DNA of 64,000 nt from Tolypeutes matacus. Taxonomy: Eukaryota > Chordata > Mammalia > Cingulata > Chlamyphoridae. Every line of letters begins with the position of its first letter. Position 1 is the stretch's first letter. The notes beneath the pieces are model-generated. The model did not search any database. It was given only the letters and a program-made list of their open reading frames with translations, and was not told the DNA's origin. Made by a program: the position numbers and the translations under genes. Where the stretch lies: assembly GCA_026826555.1 (NCBI GenBank), contig JAKSZT010053887.1:65813948-65877947 (forward strand), in the 5' to 3' direction. Positions 54,890 through 64,000 of the stretch are shown here, one piece after another.

Positions 54890-56999
54890 TTACTAATATA
54901 TTTTTTCTCACACTTATTAGAACATTGGCAGAGTTGGCAAAATATTCTAGAATGAGTAAAAGATAAATATTAAAATGCTTTCTTTTAACTTAGATTTCCT
55001 TCACATTTTTTGGAATAAAGTGACAAAATAAGTATCAAAAGGAATTAAAGTTTGATGTAGTGACTGACTTTACAATTTATCTTAGTAATTTGAACTTACA
55101 TCAAAGTATCTCAATATTTAAGTATCGACCATCAGTTAAAGAGTTAGTCACATTAAATTTTAAACCTATTTTCTATTAACTGAAGATGATGGTTCAATAA
55201 AATTTTCCAAATTCTTTCCTAGGGTCTTTTGAGATTATTAAAATATTCATTTCAAAGATCATACTAAAACAATGTTATTTTTATGATTAACATACATTCC
55301 TGCTACAGATATTATTTGGAATATTTTAAACATCACATACTTCTGGGCTCCTCTATGTAAGATTTCAAAGCAGTACATTAGGGGTACACAGATCAACAGG
55401 TATTCTATGTTTATCTTACATTTTAGAAAAACAGTTAAAAATAATAAGCTCTTATTTTCAGTATTACATAGGCATGCTATTACAGTGATCATAATTGAGA
55501 ACAAATTGCAACCAACACCATGATGATTTAAGGAAATGAAAATCTAGCAAAAGCACATGACTTCTTTCATTTTTCTTTAAAAGGTTAACACAATATTAAT
55601 GTCTTGCATCTCACACATTTATCTTATATTCAGCTATATGTTATACTGCCTTAAATATGCAATAGCTCTCAAAAAACATCAAAATTTTGCTTTTGTTTGG
55701 CAAATGATAACTCGGAAGTTTGGAAGGTTTAACCTTTCTACTATTTACTGTTTTTCTTTCTGAAATACTTTCAGATTAAAAAAATCTTCTTTTCATGTCT
55801 TTAGAAAGTATCCAATGTTTTACTTTTCTTTTCACATGTTTAATACCAGGAAGTGCACAAAGCTTAGCATGATAAAATTCAACTCAAAACTTTCTTTCAA
55901 TAAATGCCTCAATTTAAAAAAAAAAAAGAACAAAAGCCCACCATCCTGTTCATATGAAAACTTTTCAGACACTTGCAAATGATTAAAAAAAAAAAAAAAA
56001 CCAATTTTAAGTACAATAATGTGGATCATAACCTGATATCAGTGCCCAACACTGACATATGCTCATAAAATTCACCTTAGGCCTATGAATCAACTTAATG
56101 TGGTCTCACATTTTTCACAATTTTTTTGATGTGTTGAATAAATAAAAATAGGTTAATCATATGACTGCAGAAGTAAGATGGATTTCTCTCAAGTTGATCT
56201 CCACATATCATTTCAGAAATAGATATATATTGTGACTTGAATATGGGGGAAATTAAAAAGTGAGAAGCCTTGGAAAAAGATTAAAAAAATGGCTTGAGAA
56301 AAAGGAGGCAGTCTTACAATACATTAAAATTTAACAAGGTTAATTGAAATGATAATTTGTATTCCTTTTAACGTTATATACTTTCAAAGTGGCAAATGCC
56401 AGTTTGGATTGTATTGGGATATATTTAAGACACATTTCAGCTTCCCCATTGTGTGCATTACTGGTTAGAATTCTTCAGACTTCTTAGATGTAAAAAGAGG
56501 ACTTGAAAAGCCATTCTTGGGATATTTCATTACTTATAAGAATTATGATTGGTATCCCTCCTCATTTTCAAATATTCATTAGTCAGTGCCTCAAATATCA
56601 ACTTATTTTACAAGTGTGTAAATAAAAAGTACACTAGTATTGTACATTAGAGGATTGATGGCACATATTCATGTTTGCTTCTCACTGCCCTGTTAAACTT
56701 CTTAAGTTCTTAAACTTCCCCTATCCTTGAATAAAAAATGTGTGCAGGTTCTAAAACTTTTCAACTTACTCTTAAATAATAGAAGGCAACTTTAAGTCAT
56801 AAAATCAGAATAAATCCAACAATTAAAAGTGAACTTCTTGACACCTGCTTCTGGCCTAAAGGAGTGAAAGAAAGCAAATTTACTCTCTTGACTGAAACAA
56901 CAAAAAACCTGTGTCAAATATATTTAAAAATTGGTTTCAAGAAGCCAGATATCAGGCAAGGAAGGGCAGTGATCTCTGAGAGATGGTCACAAAGGAGGT
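54890..56999. other. Unassigned AT-rich DNA
   Basis: About 2.1 kb. A-runs occur at about 55917-55928 and 55985-56000 but no retroelement body is identified beside them. The part at 56820-57000 ('agccagatatcaggcaagga') may be the upstream part of the L1 that follows. No gene is seen. Confidence 0.4.
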
Positions 57000-58530
57000 G
57001 CATAAAATCGTAAACTTTGACTCATACCTCATATCATATACAAAGATAAACTCAAAATGGATCACAGATGTCCATGTAAAAGCTAAAACTACAAAATTTC
57101 TAGAAGAAACCAGAAGAAAATCCTTGGCACCTTGTGTTATCTAAGAGTTTCTTAGCTACAAACAAAACAAGGATTAACTGAATAACAAATTGATAATATG
57201 AATTTAATGAAAATTAAAAACTTATGCTCTTCAGAAGACACTGTTAAGAGAAGGAAAAGATAAGCCACAGATAGGTAGATGATATTTTTAAATCATGTAT
57301 CTTATAAAGGACTTATATCCAGAATACATAAAGAACACCTAAAACTCAAATTGTAAGAAAACAAACAACTTAACTTTTTTTTTAAAAAAAAAAGCAAATA
57401 ATTTGAACAGATAAGTCACCATAGACAATATGAAGATGTCAAGTAAACTCATAAAAAATATATTTTGCCAAAGTATATGATTGGAAACTAGGCTCATGAA
57501 AAGATGCTCAGCAACATTTGTCATCAAGGAAATACAAATTAAAACCACAACGAGATATCACACAACACCTATTAGAATAGATGAATTTCTTTTTTAAAAT
57601 GACAATACAAAATGTTAACAATGAGATGAAGAAACTGGAACTCTTTTTTTTTTTTTTTTTTTCACTGAGGCTGGGGATTGAAGCCAGGACCTTGTATTTG
57701 GCAAGCCAGTGCTCAAACACTGATCTGCATTGGCTCCTCTTAGTTGTTTTTTTCATTTGTTTGCTTGTTGTTTGTGTTTTTGTTGTTAGGAGTGACTGAA
57801 CCTGAGACCTCCCGTGTAGGAAGTGGGGTGCTTTACCACCTGAGCCACATCCGCTCCCCAAACTCTTTTATACACTGCTGATAGGAATGTGAAATGGAAT
57901 CACTTTGGAAAATAGTATGGCAGTTTCTTATAAAGTTAAACATACACTTACCATATGATCCAGTCATTCCACTCTTAGATGTTTTCCCAAGAGAAAGACA
58001 TATGTCTATGAAATTACTTGTATGAAAATGTTCAGAGCAGCATTATTTGTAATAGCCCCAAAGTGGAAACAATCTAAATGACCATTGAAAGGTGAATCAA
58101 TAAATTGTGGTATGTCCATGCAATGGAATAATACTCAGCAATAAAAGGAATAAACTATGGATACATGCAACAACATGGTATAAATCTCAAAGTAATTATT
58201 CTAAATGGAAGACAACAGACAAAACAAAGCCCCCACATATGATTCCATTAATATACAATTCTAGAAATGCAAGATAATCTGGAGTGACAGACTGCAGAAC
58301 AGTGGTTGCTTGGGACTGAGGAGGAAGGAAGTGGTGAGAGTTAAGGATGATAAGGAGGAATGAGAAAACATTGGGGAGTGATGATATGCTCATTTTCATG
58401 ATTGTAGTGATGGTTTTATGGGTGTATGTAGATGTCAAAACTTAAAGAATTGCATTCTTATATATATATGTGCAGTTGATTGGATATCAATTATACCTCA
58501 ATAGAGCTGCTGAAAATAAAAGCAATATTT
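57000..58530 (+). mobile_element. Older L1, ORF2 3' end and 3' UTR
   Basis: Order: 'aactcaaaatggatcacaga', 'aaaactacaaaatttctaga', 'acttatatccagaatacata', 'gaaaagatgctcagcaacat', 'ggtatgtccatgcaatggaa', 'gcttgggactgaggaggaag' and 'attatacctcaatagagctg'. It is 5'-truncated, decayed and split by a SINE at 57648-57860. Confidence 0.83.
57648..57860 (-). mobile_element. Dimeric DAS-type SINE in an L1
   Basis: The tail is a T-run at the left, followed by two reversed tRNA-like units; the right end reads GGGGAGCGGATGTGGCTCAG on the minus strand. A 9-bp duplication, AACTCTTTT (57639-57647 and 57861-57869), has its minus-strand insertion point at T|AAAA. Removing the SINE restores the L1 phrase 'ggaactcttttatacactgc'. 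Confidence 0.92.
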
Positions 58531-58837
58531 TAAGATGTGTTTTTGATTTCAATGTGCAATGTTCTAAATATTACTTCAAACATATTAACATTTTCATCTT
58601 CATTTAAGGAGGTATAGTTCCATGTCTCTCCAAACAGCTATGGATGGCTGTTGTTAGACGGGGCATAGCTAGCTTTGCTTACTCACTCAACTGCTATTTT
58701 TGACCCTTTCAAAGAGGTATTAAAAGTTCTGATATGATTGGCACTATCATGAAATGGATTGGTCTCTGTCAATGTATGTCAAATATTTAAGGCTGACTTT
58801 TTCTCTCAAAGACCATTTCTGTGGGTTCTCTAGAGCT

Positions 58838-59157
58838 GTAGTGTCTAATACGATAGGCCTTTGAGACTACTGAAATGTAGTTACTATAAGAGTAAAATAC
58901 ACATTAAATTTCAATAGGTCAGTATGAAAAAAGAACATGAAGTGTCTTGCAATAATTTTTATTTTGATTACAATGTTGAAATAAAAATTTTATTAAATAT
59001 CTTTAGTTGTGTTTTAAGTTATGAAATATAGTATTGAATAGATTATTAAAATCAATTTCACCTCTTTTTTACTTTCTAAATGTGGCTATTAGGAAGTTTT
59101 AAATACCATACATGTTTTATGTTATATTGCTATTGGACTGTGCTGCTCAAAAGAATC
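58838..59157 (+). mobile_element. hAT-type non-autonomous DNA transposon
   Basis: It begins near 'gctgtagtgtctaatacgat' and ends 'ctattggactgtgctgctc', with inner 'aatgtggctattaggaag'. This matches the mammalian family whose ends read CTGTCCAATA-like and whose middle is AT-rich with 'aatttcaatagg'. I do not give the exact family name. Confidence 0.6.
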
Positions 59158-59159
59158 GT

Positions 59160-59673
59160 TTCTTAGGTCCTTGGCGCTGGCAGTGCCCTTCCTTTAGCTG
59201 ACCACTTCAAATACACTCTTGGTTTGTCCCCCCACCATATATCCCATTATACTTACTGCTAGAGTCACCTCTCCGTGAAAGGCAGAAGACCCCTAACATT
59301 CTGTCTGTGGATTTCTCATCTAGAACTTGGAATTTGTGCTAGATACTGTGATGCAGATTCCCCTTCTGGAAAAAACAGACCTATTCTTCCAGTTAGGCAG
59401 AGAATCGCTGCCAATATTCAGGTCTCTTTGGGGATGTCTTGCTCATGGACTCACTTCCTTCAATGGGCAGCCTGTTTCCAATGGCTGATTAACACACGGG
59501 TATAAAGGACTTGTCCCCTTTTCCGAACTCAGGTCAACTCTGGAGAACTATCTATCTTCACAGATCAAATTCTTCCTCGCCCTCCCTTCCACAGGTGTTG
59601 TTCTCAAGAGCACTCACCAAAACATTTTTGGCAAGCTAGCTAATCTCTGTCCCAGAGAACACAACATGCCACA
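59160..59673 (+). mobile_element. Probable ERVL-type LTR (LTR16/LTR33-like)
   Basis: A TATA box (GGGTATAAAGG, about 59500) is followed by 'ctcaggtcaactctggagaa', 'ctcgccctcccttccacagg', 'tgttgttctcaagagcactc', 'gctaatctctgtcccagaga' and an end at CATGCCACA. This R-U5 arrangement is known from old ERVL LTRs. A 76-codon frame (59275-59505) in its U3 region has no domain. The left boundary is uncertain. Confidence 0.5.
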
Positions 59674-60641
59674 CTAAAGCACATTTGACTTATGAAAAGT
59701 GAATGTTGGTTCTTTCCAGAAAAATATGTTCACTCCATTGACATTAGTCCCTTTAGCTTGCTTGGGCCATACTCAAGCACCAGTGCTCTAAGTCTTTCAA
59801 TTTCCAAGGTCACTCATCAAGCTTTCAAAGTAGTCTCATTGAAATCCTTTTGATTAAGCTTGAGGCTAATGACAGACATCCTTCTTCGAATTTGATGGGA
59901 GGGTAGGATTTATAGCACAACTTTTTACAAAGGAGTCTTCTTTAAAAATTCTCTTCTTTCTTACATCACTCTCCTGGTTCTTCCTTATCTTCCTTGTGAA
60001 CTAGTTACAAGATTCATGGTCATGATATTTTATCTCACAACTCATTTTGGAATGAGCATCATGTTTTCCTTTATTTCGCCACATAAACTGAGGCAGGAAA
60101 GAAGAGTTTCAATTTAACATTCAATTTAACATTGCAAAAGGTCAGAAATTCCCATCTCTCCCCTTCCTTATAACTCCAGAAGCTCAGTAAACACATGGTA
60201 AGACTATAAGAACAAAGAGCTAATCACAGGAAAATTTGTACTAATTCTAATTACCATTTAACTTTTTTCAATATAACAAATACACATAAATTATTTTTAA
60301 AATATATTACAGAATTTCTTATTATGACTGAATGCAGTCCTAAATTTCTAAATTAATAGCACTGATATTGAGAGACAAATTATAAATACCTCTGAATAAG
60401 AGTTGGAGTCAAGACAAATACCCATCCTAAATCTTTTTCTATGTAGGAATAATGTGTCAATATTACATGGATTTTTCTAAAATTCAAATAAAAAAATTAG
60501 GTCTAAATAATTGTAATCAGATTCTAAATCATTACACTAGGTCTCAAAGCTAATATATATACTAGAAATGTTAGCATCCACTTCAATATCTCATTCTAAT
60601 TGCTATCGAGCTTATCTTTTTTATAAAATATCTTTTTATTC
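59674..60641. other. Unassigned DNA
   Basis: About 970 bp, no recognised element. A 12-bp tandem (CAATTTAACATT twice) lies at about 60111-60134. Confidence 0.4.
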
Positions 60642-60670
60642 ACACACACACACACACACATACACACAAA
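60642..60670. repeat. (CA)n microsatellite
   Basis: About 10-12 CA units followed by TACACACAAA. Confidence 0.95.
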
Positions 60671-60679
60671 CTGCAAAGT

Positions 60680-60800
60680 AAACAGGGCAGCTGTAATCTT
60701 CATTAGTGACCTAAAAAGAAAAGTTAAGTGGCTTGCTCAAGGACAAATAAGCTGTAAATGAAGAATGGACTTAAAATTCAGGTCTTTTCATTTACACGTT
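60680..60800 (-). mobile_element. MIR SINE fragment
   Basis: 'aagttaagtggcttgctcaa' and 'ggacaaataagctgtaaatg', followed by 'aattcaggtctt', is the reversed MIR body ('ttaagtaacttgcccaaggtcacacagct'). Confidence 0.72.
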
Positions 60801-62354
60801 ATCCATCCATATGATGACTAGTTCATCATCTGTAATTAAACTTGCTTTTCTTACTAAGTATTATCTCTCCCTGTCTGAATTTTGGCCGCATATAAATTCC
60901 ATCAGGCCATTTAGCATTTGATTTTATATTGACAGTAATTGCTTTCTCATGAATATTGTTTAGGTACTTTCCCCAAGCAGGTTTGTAATCTTCCTATTTC
61001 TCTTTATGGTCAGATAGACAGCCTAGTAAATTTAATAAAATATTTGAAATATTTTTGAATGCCTTTTATTTCTTCACAATTATATATTTACAATAATAGG
61101 TTTTAAAAAGCTAACCTATGTCTCATATTATCAAAGACCTACTCTGTAAAATGATCTTTATAAGTCATTATGAGGGATAGAATTTACTTACAAAATATTA
61201 TTTTGTGCCAAAAGATTGGATTTTACATTGAGCAAGTTTTGAAAATTAGAATTAAGCCAAGCTCTTCAATTTTAATACTATTATAAAGCTTTTCTGACAT
61301 ACATGTGTGTGTGTTTCTGGTCTTTCCTCCTAATTAAAAAAAACAACAACATACAATTAGTTTTTAGGGTTGGATTTTTTTCTTAATCAATTGAAACACA
61401 ACATTGATTTAAATTTCTTCATATTCTGTTTAAATCAGTGGATAGGAAAGAATGGTTCCCTGAAGCTGGCCTAGTGTTTCAAGGTGAGAAGTAGAGGGCT
61501 AGCTCCATTGCTAGCAAGAAGAAAGATTTAGAACAGATCTTCTTAAGATCAATTTAACATTTATTATAAAGAGATATGCTTCTCTATAAGGTATGCTGAG
61601 AAAGAAAGATAAAACTAAAACACAAGTCAAATTTACATGTAGCATGATTAGTGAGGTCAACTCTAAAAATACTGCTGACTTTCCAATGCAAAAGTGACAT
61701 TTGCTGAACCACTACCAGGAAAGCAAGCACTTTAAGTTTGTTTTTAGACTGATGATGGATTTGCAGTAACTGACCCACATTCTCTCATGGGGTCCTTCTT
61801 GAAAGTGCAAAAATGCTCTGGGTCAATGTCTATGTCTATGAAAGGAAGATGAATCTGACAAGATCAAATTTCCATTATGGGCCTTGCTAGCATTTTTCAA
61901 AGAAGTAAATCGTCAGCCTCAGAAATCACCTTAGCATTTTTATATAAAAATAATAATAATTACCAATATTATTTTTGAGATTGGGTGTGCAGGTAGATCA
62001 AACAACTTCCTAGTTCCGTGATCTAGTCTATTTATTTATTTAATAAATCCTTACTGGGTTATTGCACTAAGCTCTATGAGAGAAATACAAGACATGGGCT
62101 TTGTTCTTTAGAAACTTATAGTTCCATTATGAGGTAATATATACACATGCAACAGTTTGTGTGCTGTATATGCATACAAAATAAATTCAGTAAAGAATAC
62201 TGCTTTTTTTGTAACTATGGTTGTGAACTACAAATACATTGATATAATTTGCTCAGGCAAATAGGTCCCAAATCCTTAGGTGGCACAAACTACCCAACAA
62301 GCACATCATGCTTCTCACCAATAAAAGTTGACAGCATTCTCTTTTATGGTTTTA
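60801..62354. other. Unassigned DNA
   Basis: About 1.55 kb. A diverged MIR/L2-like piece may lie at 62015-62110 ('aataaatccttactgggtta', 'aatacaagacatgggctttg'). The rest shows no known element or gene. Confidence 0.4.
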
Positions 62355-63300
62355 TGCATTTTTTAAAATATGTTTTTATGAGAGCAGTTGTGAACTTAAA
62401 AAAATCATTCACATGTGTGTGGAATTCCCATATAACACGACTCCACCAATACACTACAATGTTGTGGAACATTTGTTACAAATTATGAGATAATATCATC
62501 AGACTATTACCACTCTCTATGGTCTATAGGGTACATTTGGTATATGTTTATGTTTTCCATACACTCCTATTATTCCTACAGAACATCTTCAGCATTGATG
62601 CAAGAATATTACTGTTTTGCTGTTGACTATAGTCCATATGTTACATTACTTATATTTTTTCCATGCTTCTCCACATTCTTACTACCTTGTAATAGTGGTG
62701 TACATTTCTTCTAGTTCATAGGAGGACATTCTTGTATTTGTATTATTAACCACAATTCTCATCCATCTCTGGGTTCACCATGCTATTCAGTCCCTAGTTT
62801 ATGCTCTAGGTTTCTTTCAATTGACATTTGCATCCCTAAACTACCCTCTTCAGTCACAATCCTATTTATAAACCAGCTGTGTTCGTTCTGCTCACTAAAA
62901 CGTGTTACCATCAACTCTATCCATTTCCACACTTTTAACAGTCATGTTAATTAAAACTTCTACATACATTAAGCATCATTACCCCTTCTCAGCTCTCCTC
63001 TTATCTCGTAATAATCTATACTTTAGGTTTTAACTCCATACATTAATTCCTTGTATTTAGTTTATATTAGTGAGACCACGCAATATTTGTCCTTTTGTGT
63101 CTGGCTTACTTCACTTAGCAAATGTCTTCAAGGTTCATCCATGTTATCATATGTGTCCCAATTTCATTTCTTCTTACAGCATCATAATATTCCATTGTAT
63201 GTATATACCACATTTTGTTTATCCATTCATCAGTTGATGGACACTTGGGTTGTTTCCGTCTTTTGGCAACTATGAGTAATGCTGTTATGAACGTCGGTGT
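62355..63300 (-). mobile_element. Antisense L1 3' half
   Basis: The right part contains the well-known reversed L1 ORF2 end: 'ttgtgtctggcttacttcac', 'aaggttcatccatgttatca', 'atattccattgtatgtatat' and 'ccattcatcagttgatggac'. The left part (62355-63000) is the 3' UTR of an L1 subfamily different from L1-A/B/C. On the + strand it therefore runs from 3' UTR to ORF2. Confidence 0.83.
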
Positions 63301-63477
63301 GCTAAGGTTTTAGGCATTTTTTGGCCTAAAATACACATTATTATTTGGAGAATTTGTACTTCTCTTTTGGACTTTATTTACATATGACCTCTATAATGAA
63401 ATTTTCCCCAAATATTCGAAACAGAATTCATTAAAATCTGGGCTGTATTTTCAACAGAGAGGAGCCATAATAAAGTA

Positions 63478-63600
63478 GGAACAGCATAGGCTTTGATGTT
63501 GGGTTGCTTTCATGTGATTCCTGGCTCTACTGCTTACTTATTGTACAACCTTACAAACCAGCTTTCTTTGTTATAAAATGGAAGTTACAAAACACATCTC
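63478..63600 (+). mobile_element. MIR SINE fragment
   Basis: 'aacagcataggctttgatgt' and 'gattcctggctctactgctt', followed by 'acttattgtacaacctt' and 'ttataaaatggaagtta', follows the MIR body in sense orientation. Confidence 0.75.
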
Positions 63601-63604
63601 ATTG

Positions 63605-63905
63605 GACATTGCGGGCAATGGAAGATCTACACGATCTTGCAAAGATGGATATAGGGCATGTTAAATTTCATCAAAAACTTATAAAAGAGTATGGTCCAAA
63701 ATGTAAACCATAATGTAAACCATTGACCATGGGTAGTAGTTATGTTTCACTATTTGTATATCAGTTGTAACAAAGGCACTATCCACTTATAAAAAGGTAT
63801 TAATATGGGAAGCAGAAAAAGGGGGAGGATGTTGGGTTTATAGGAGTCCCCTGTATTCTGTATGTGACTTTACTGTGACCTCAAACTTCTTTGAGAACAA
63901 ACTGG
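63605..63905 (+). mobile_element. L1 3' UTR fragment (L1-A/B/C lineage or relative)
   Basis: 'gatatagggcatgttaaatt', 'atcagttgtaacaaaggcac', 'tattaatatgggaagcagaa', 'gggggaggatg', 'ggagtcccctgtattctgta' and 'tgtgacctcaaactt' align with 32170-32400 of L1-B ('gatacagggcattatat', 'gggaatcccctatg'). It is more diverged than L1-C, so this is an older branch. Confidence 0.72.
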
Positions 63906-64000
63906 AAAAAAGTAAGATACTAGGGAATAAATGGAAGAAAATTTCACTCTAAATACAGGACAACAGATATTACAGTGATGAAAGACAAAATGTCAAAAAA
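63906..64000. other. Unassigned AT-rich end of window
   Basis: About 95 bp, too short to assign. Confidence 0.4.

Noticed and set aside
57581..57861. 72- and 117-codon frames through 57508-57861
   Set aside because: They are created by an antisense DAS SINE and its T-run inside an old L1.
59275..59505. 76-codon frame as a possible host exon
   Set aside because: It lies in the U3-like part of a probable ERVL LTR, has no domain and no convincing splice-site pair.

Overview
The window reads as nuclear DNA of a placental mammal, and the repeats point to a xenarthran (armadillo, sloth or anteater). The main evidence is four or more tRNA-derived SINEs of the DAS type, a recurring 530-660 bp LTR family that I know from xenarthran sequence, and an L1 lineage with a long, distinctive 3' UTR. 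Older elements shared by placental mammals (MIR, L2, MER5A, MER20, MLT1/MaLR LTRs) form the background. I cannot settle the species from this sequence. I found no intact host protein-coding gene, no structural RNA gene, no CRISPR array and nothing bacterial. The DNA is AT-rich and full of L1, as expected for a gene desert or a large intron. Open frames longer than 60 codons fall almost entirely inside repeats or in low-complexity DNA.

Layout. 1-4.9 kb: a xenarthran-type solo LTR, a MaLR LTR and an L1 3' end. 5.0-11.6 kb: a near full-length L1 on the + strand (L1-A) with a clear 13-bp target-site duplication (TSD). Its ORF1 is readable in one frame with two stops, and an LTR fragment sits inside it at a deletion. 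A DAS SINE then landed in the L1's own 3' TSD. 12.8-13.9 kb: a 5'-truncated L1 3' UTR (L1-C). 16.7-22.4 kb: solo LTRs (four LTRs crowd 20.1-22.4 kb) and a MIR. 22.4-35.2 kb: an old L1 (L1-D) split by two LTRs, by a second near full-length L1 (L1-B, 7.2 kb) and by a MaLR LTR. 35.6-39.1 kb: a dimeric SINE, an antisense L1/HAL1-like element and a solo LTR. 40-43.5 kb: L2, ancient L1 and a 3'-UTR retrocopy with a 20-bp TSD. 47-54.9 kb: MER5A, MER20, L2, SINE and LTR copies in otherwise unassigned sequence. 57-63.9 kb: an old L1 carrying a SINE, a hAT element, an ERVL-type LTR, MIRs and antisense L1.

How the parts relate. There is no pathway here; the common thread is L1 retrotransposition. L1-type target sites (TT/AAAA-like) and TSDs of 9-20 bp flank L1-A, three SINEs and the retrocopy, as expected if L1 machinery mobilised them all. 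The LTRs carry 5-bp TSDs, as class III (ERVL/MaLR) elements do. Nesting gives a relative order: L1-D, then L1-B, the LTRs and the SINEs. The 10-N run at 26057-26066 lies in an ATATT microsatellite and is an assembly gap.
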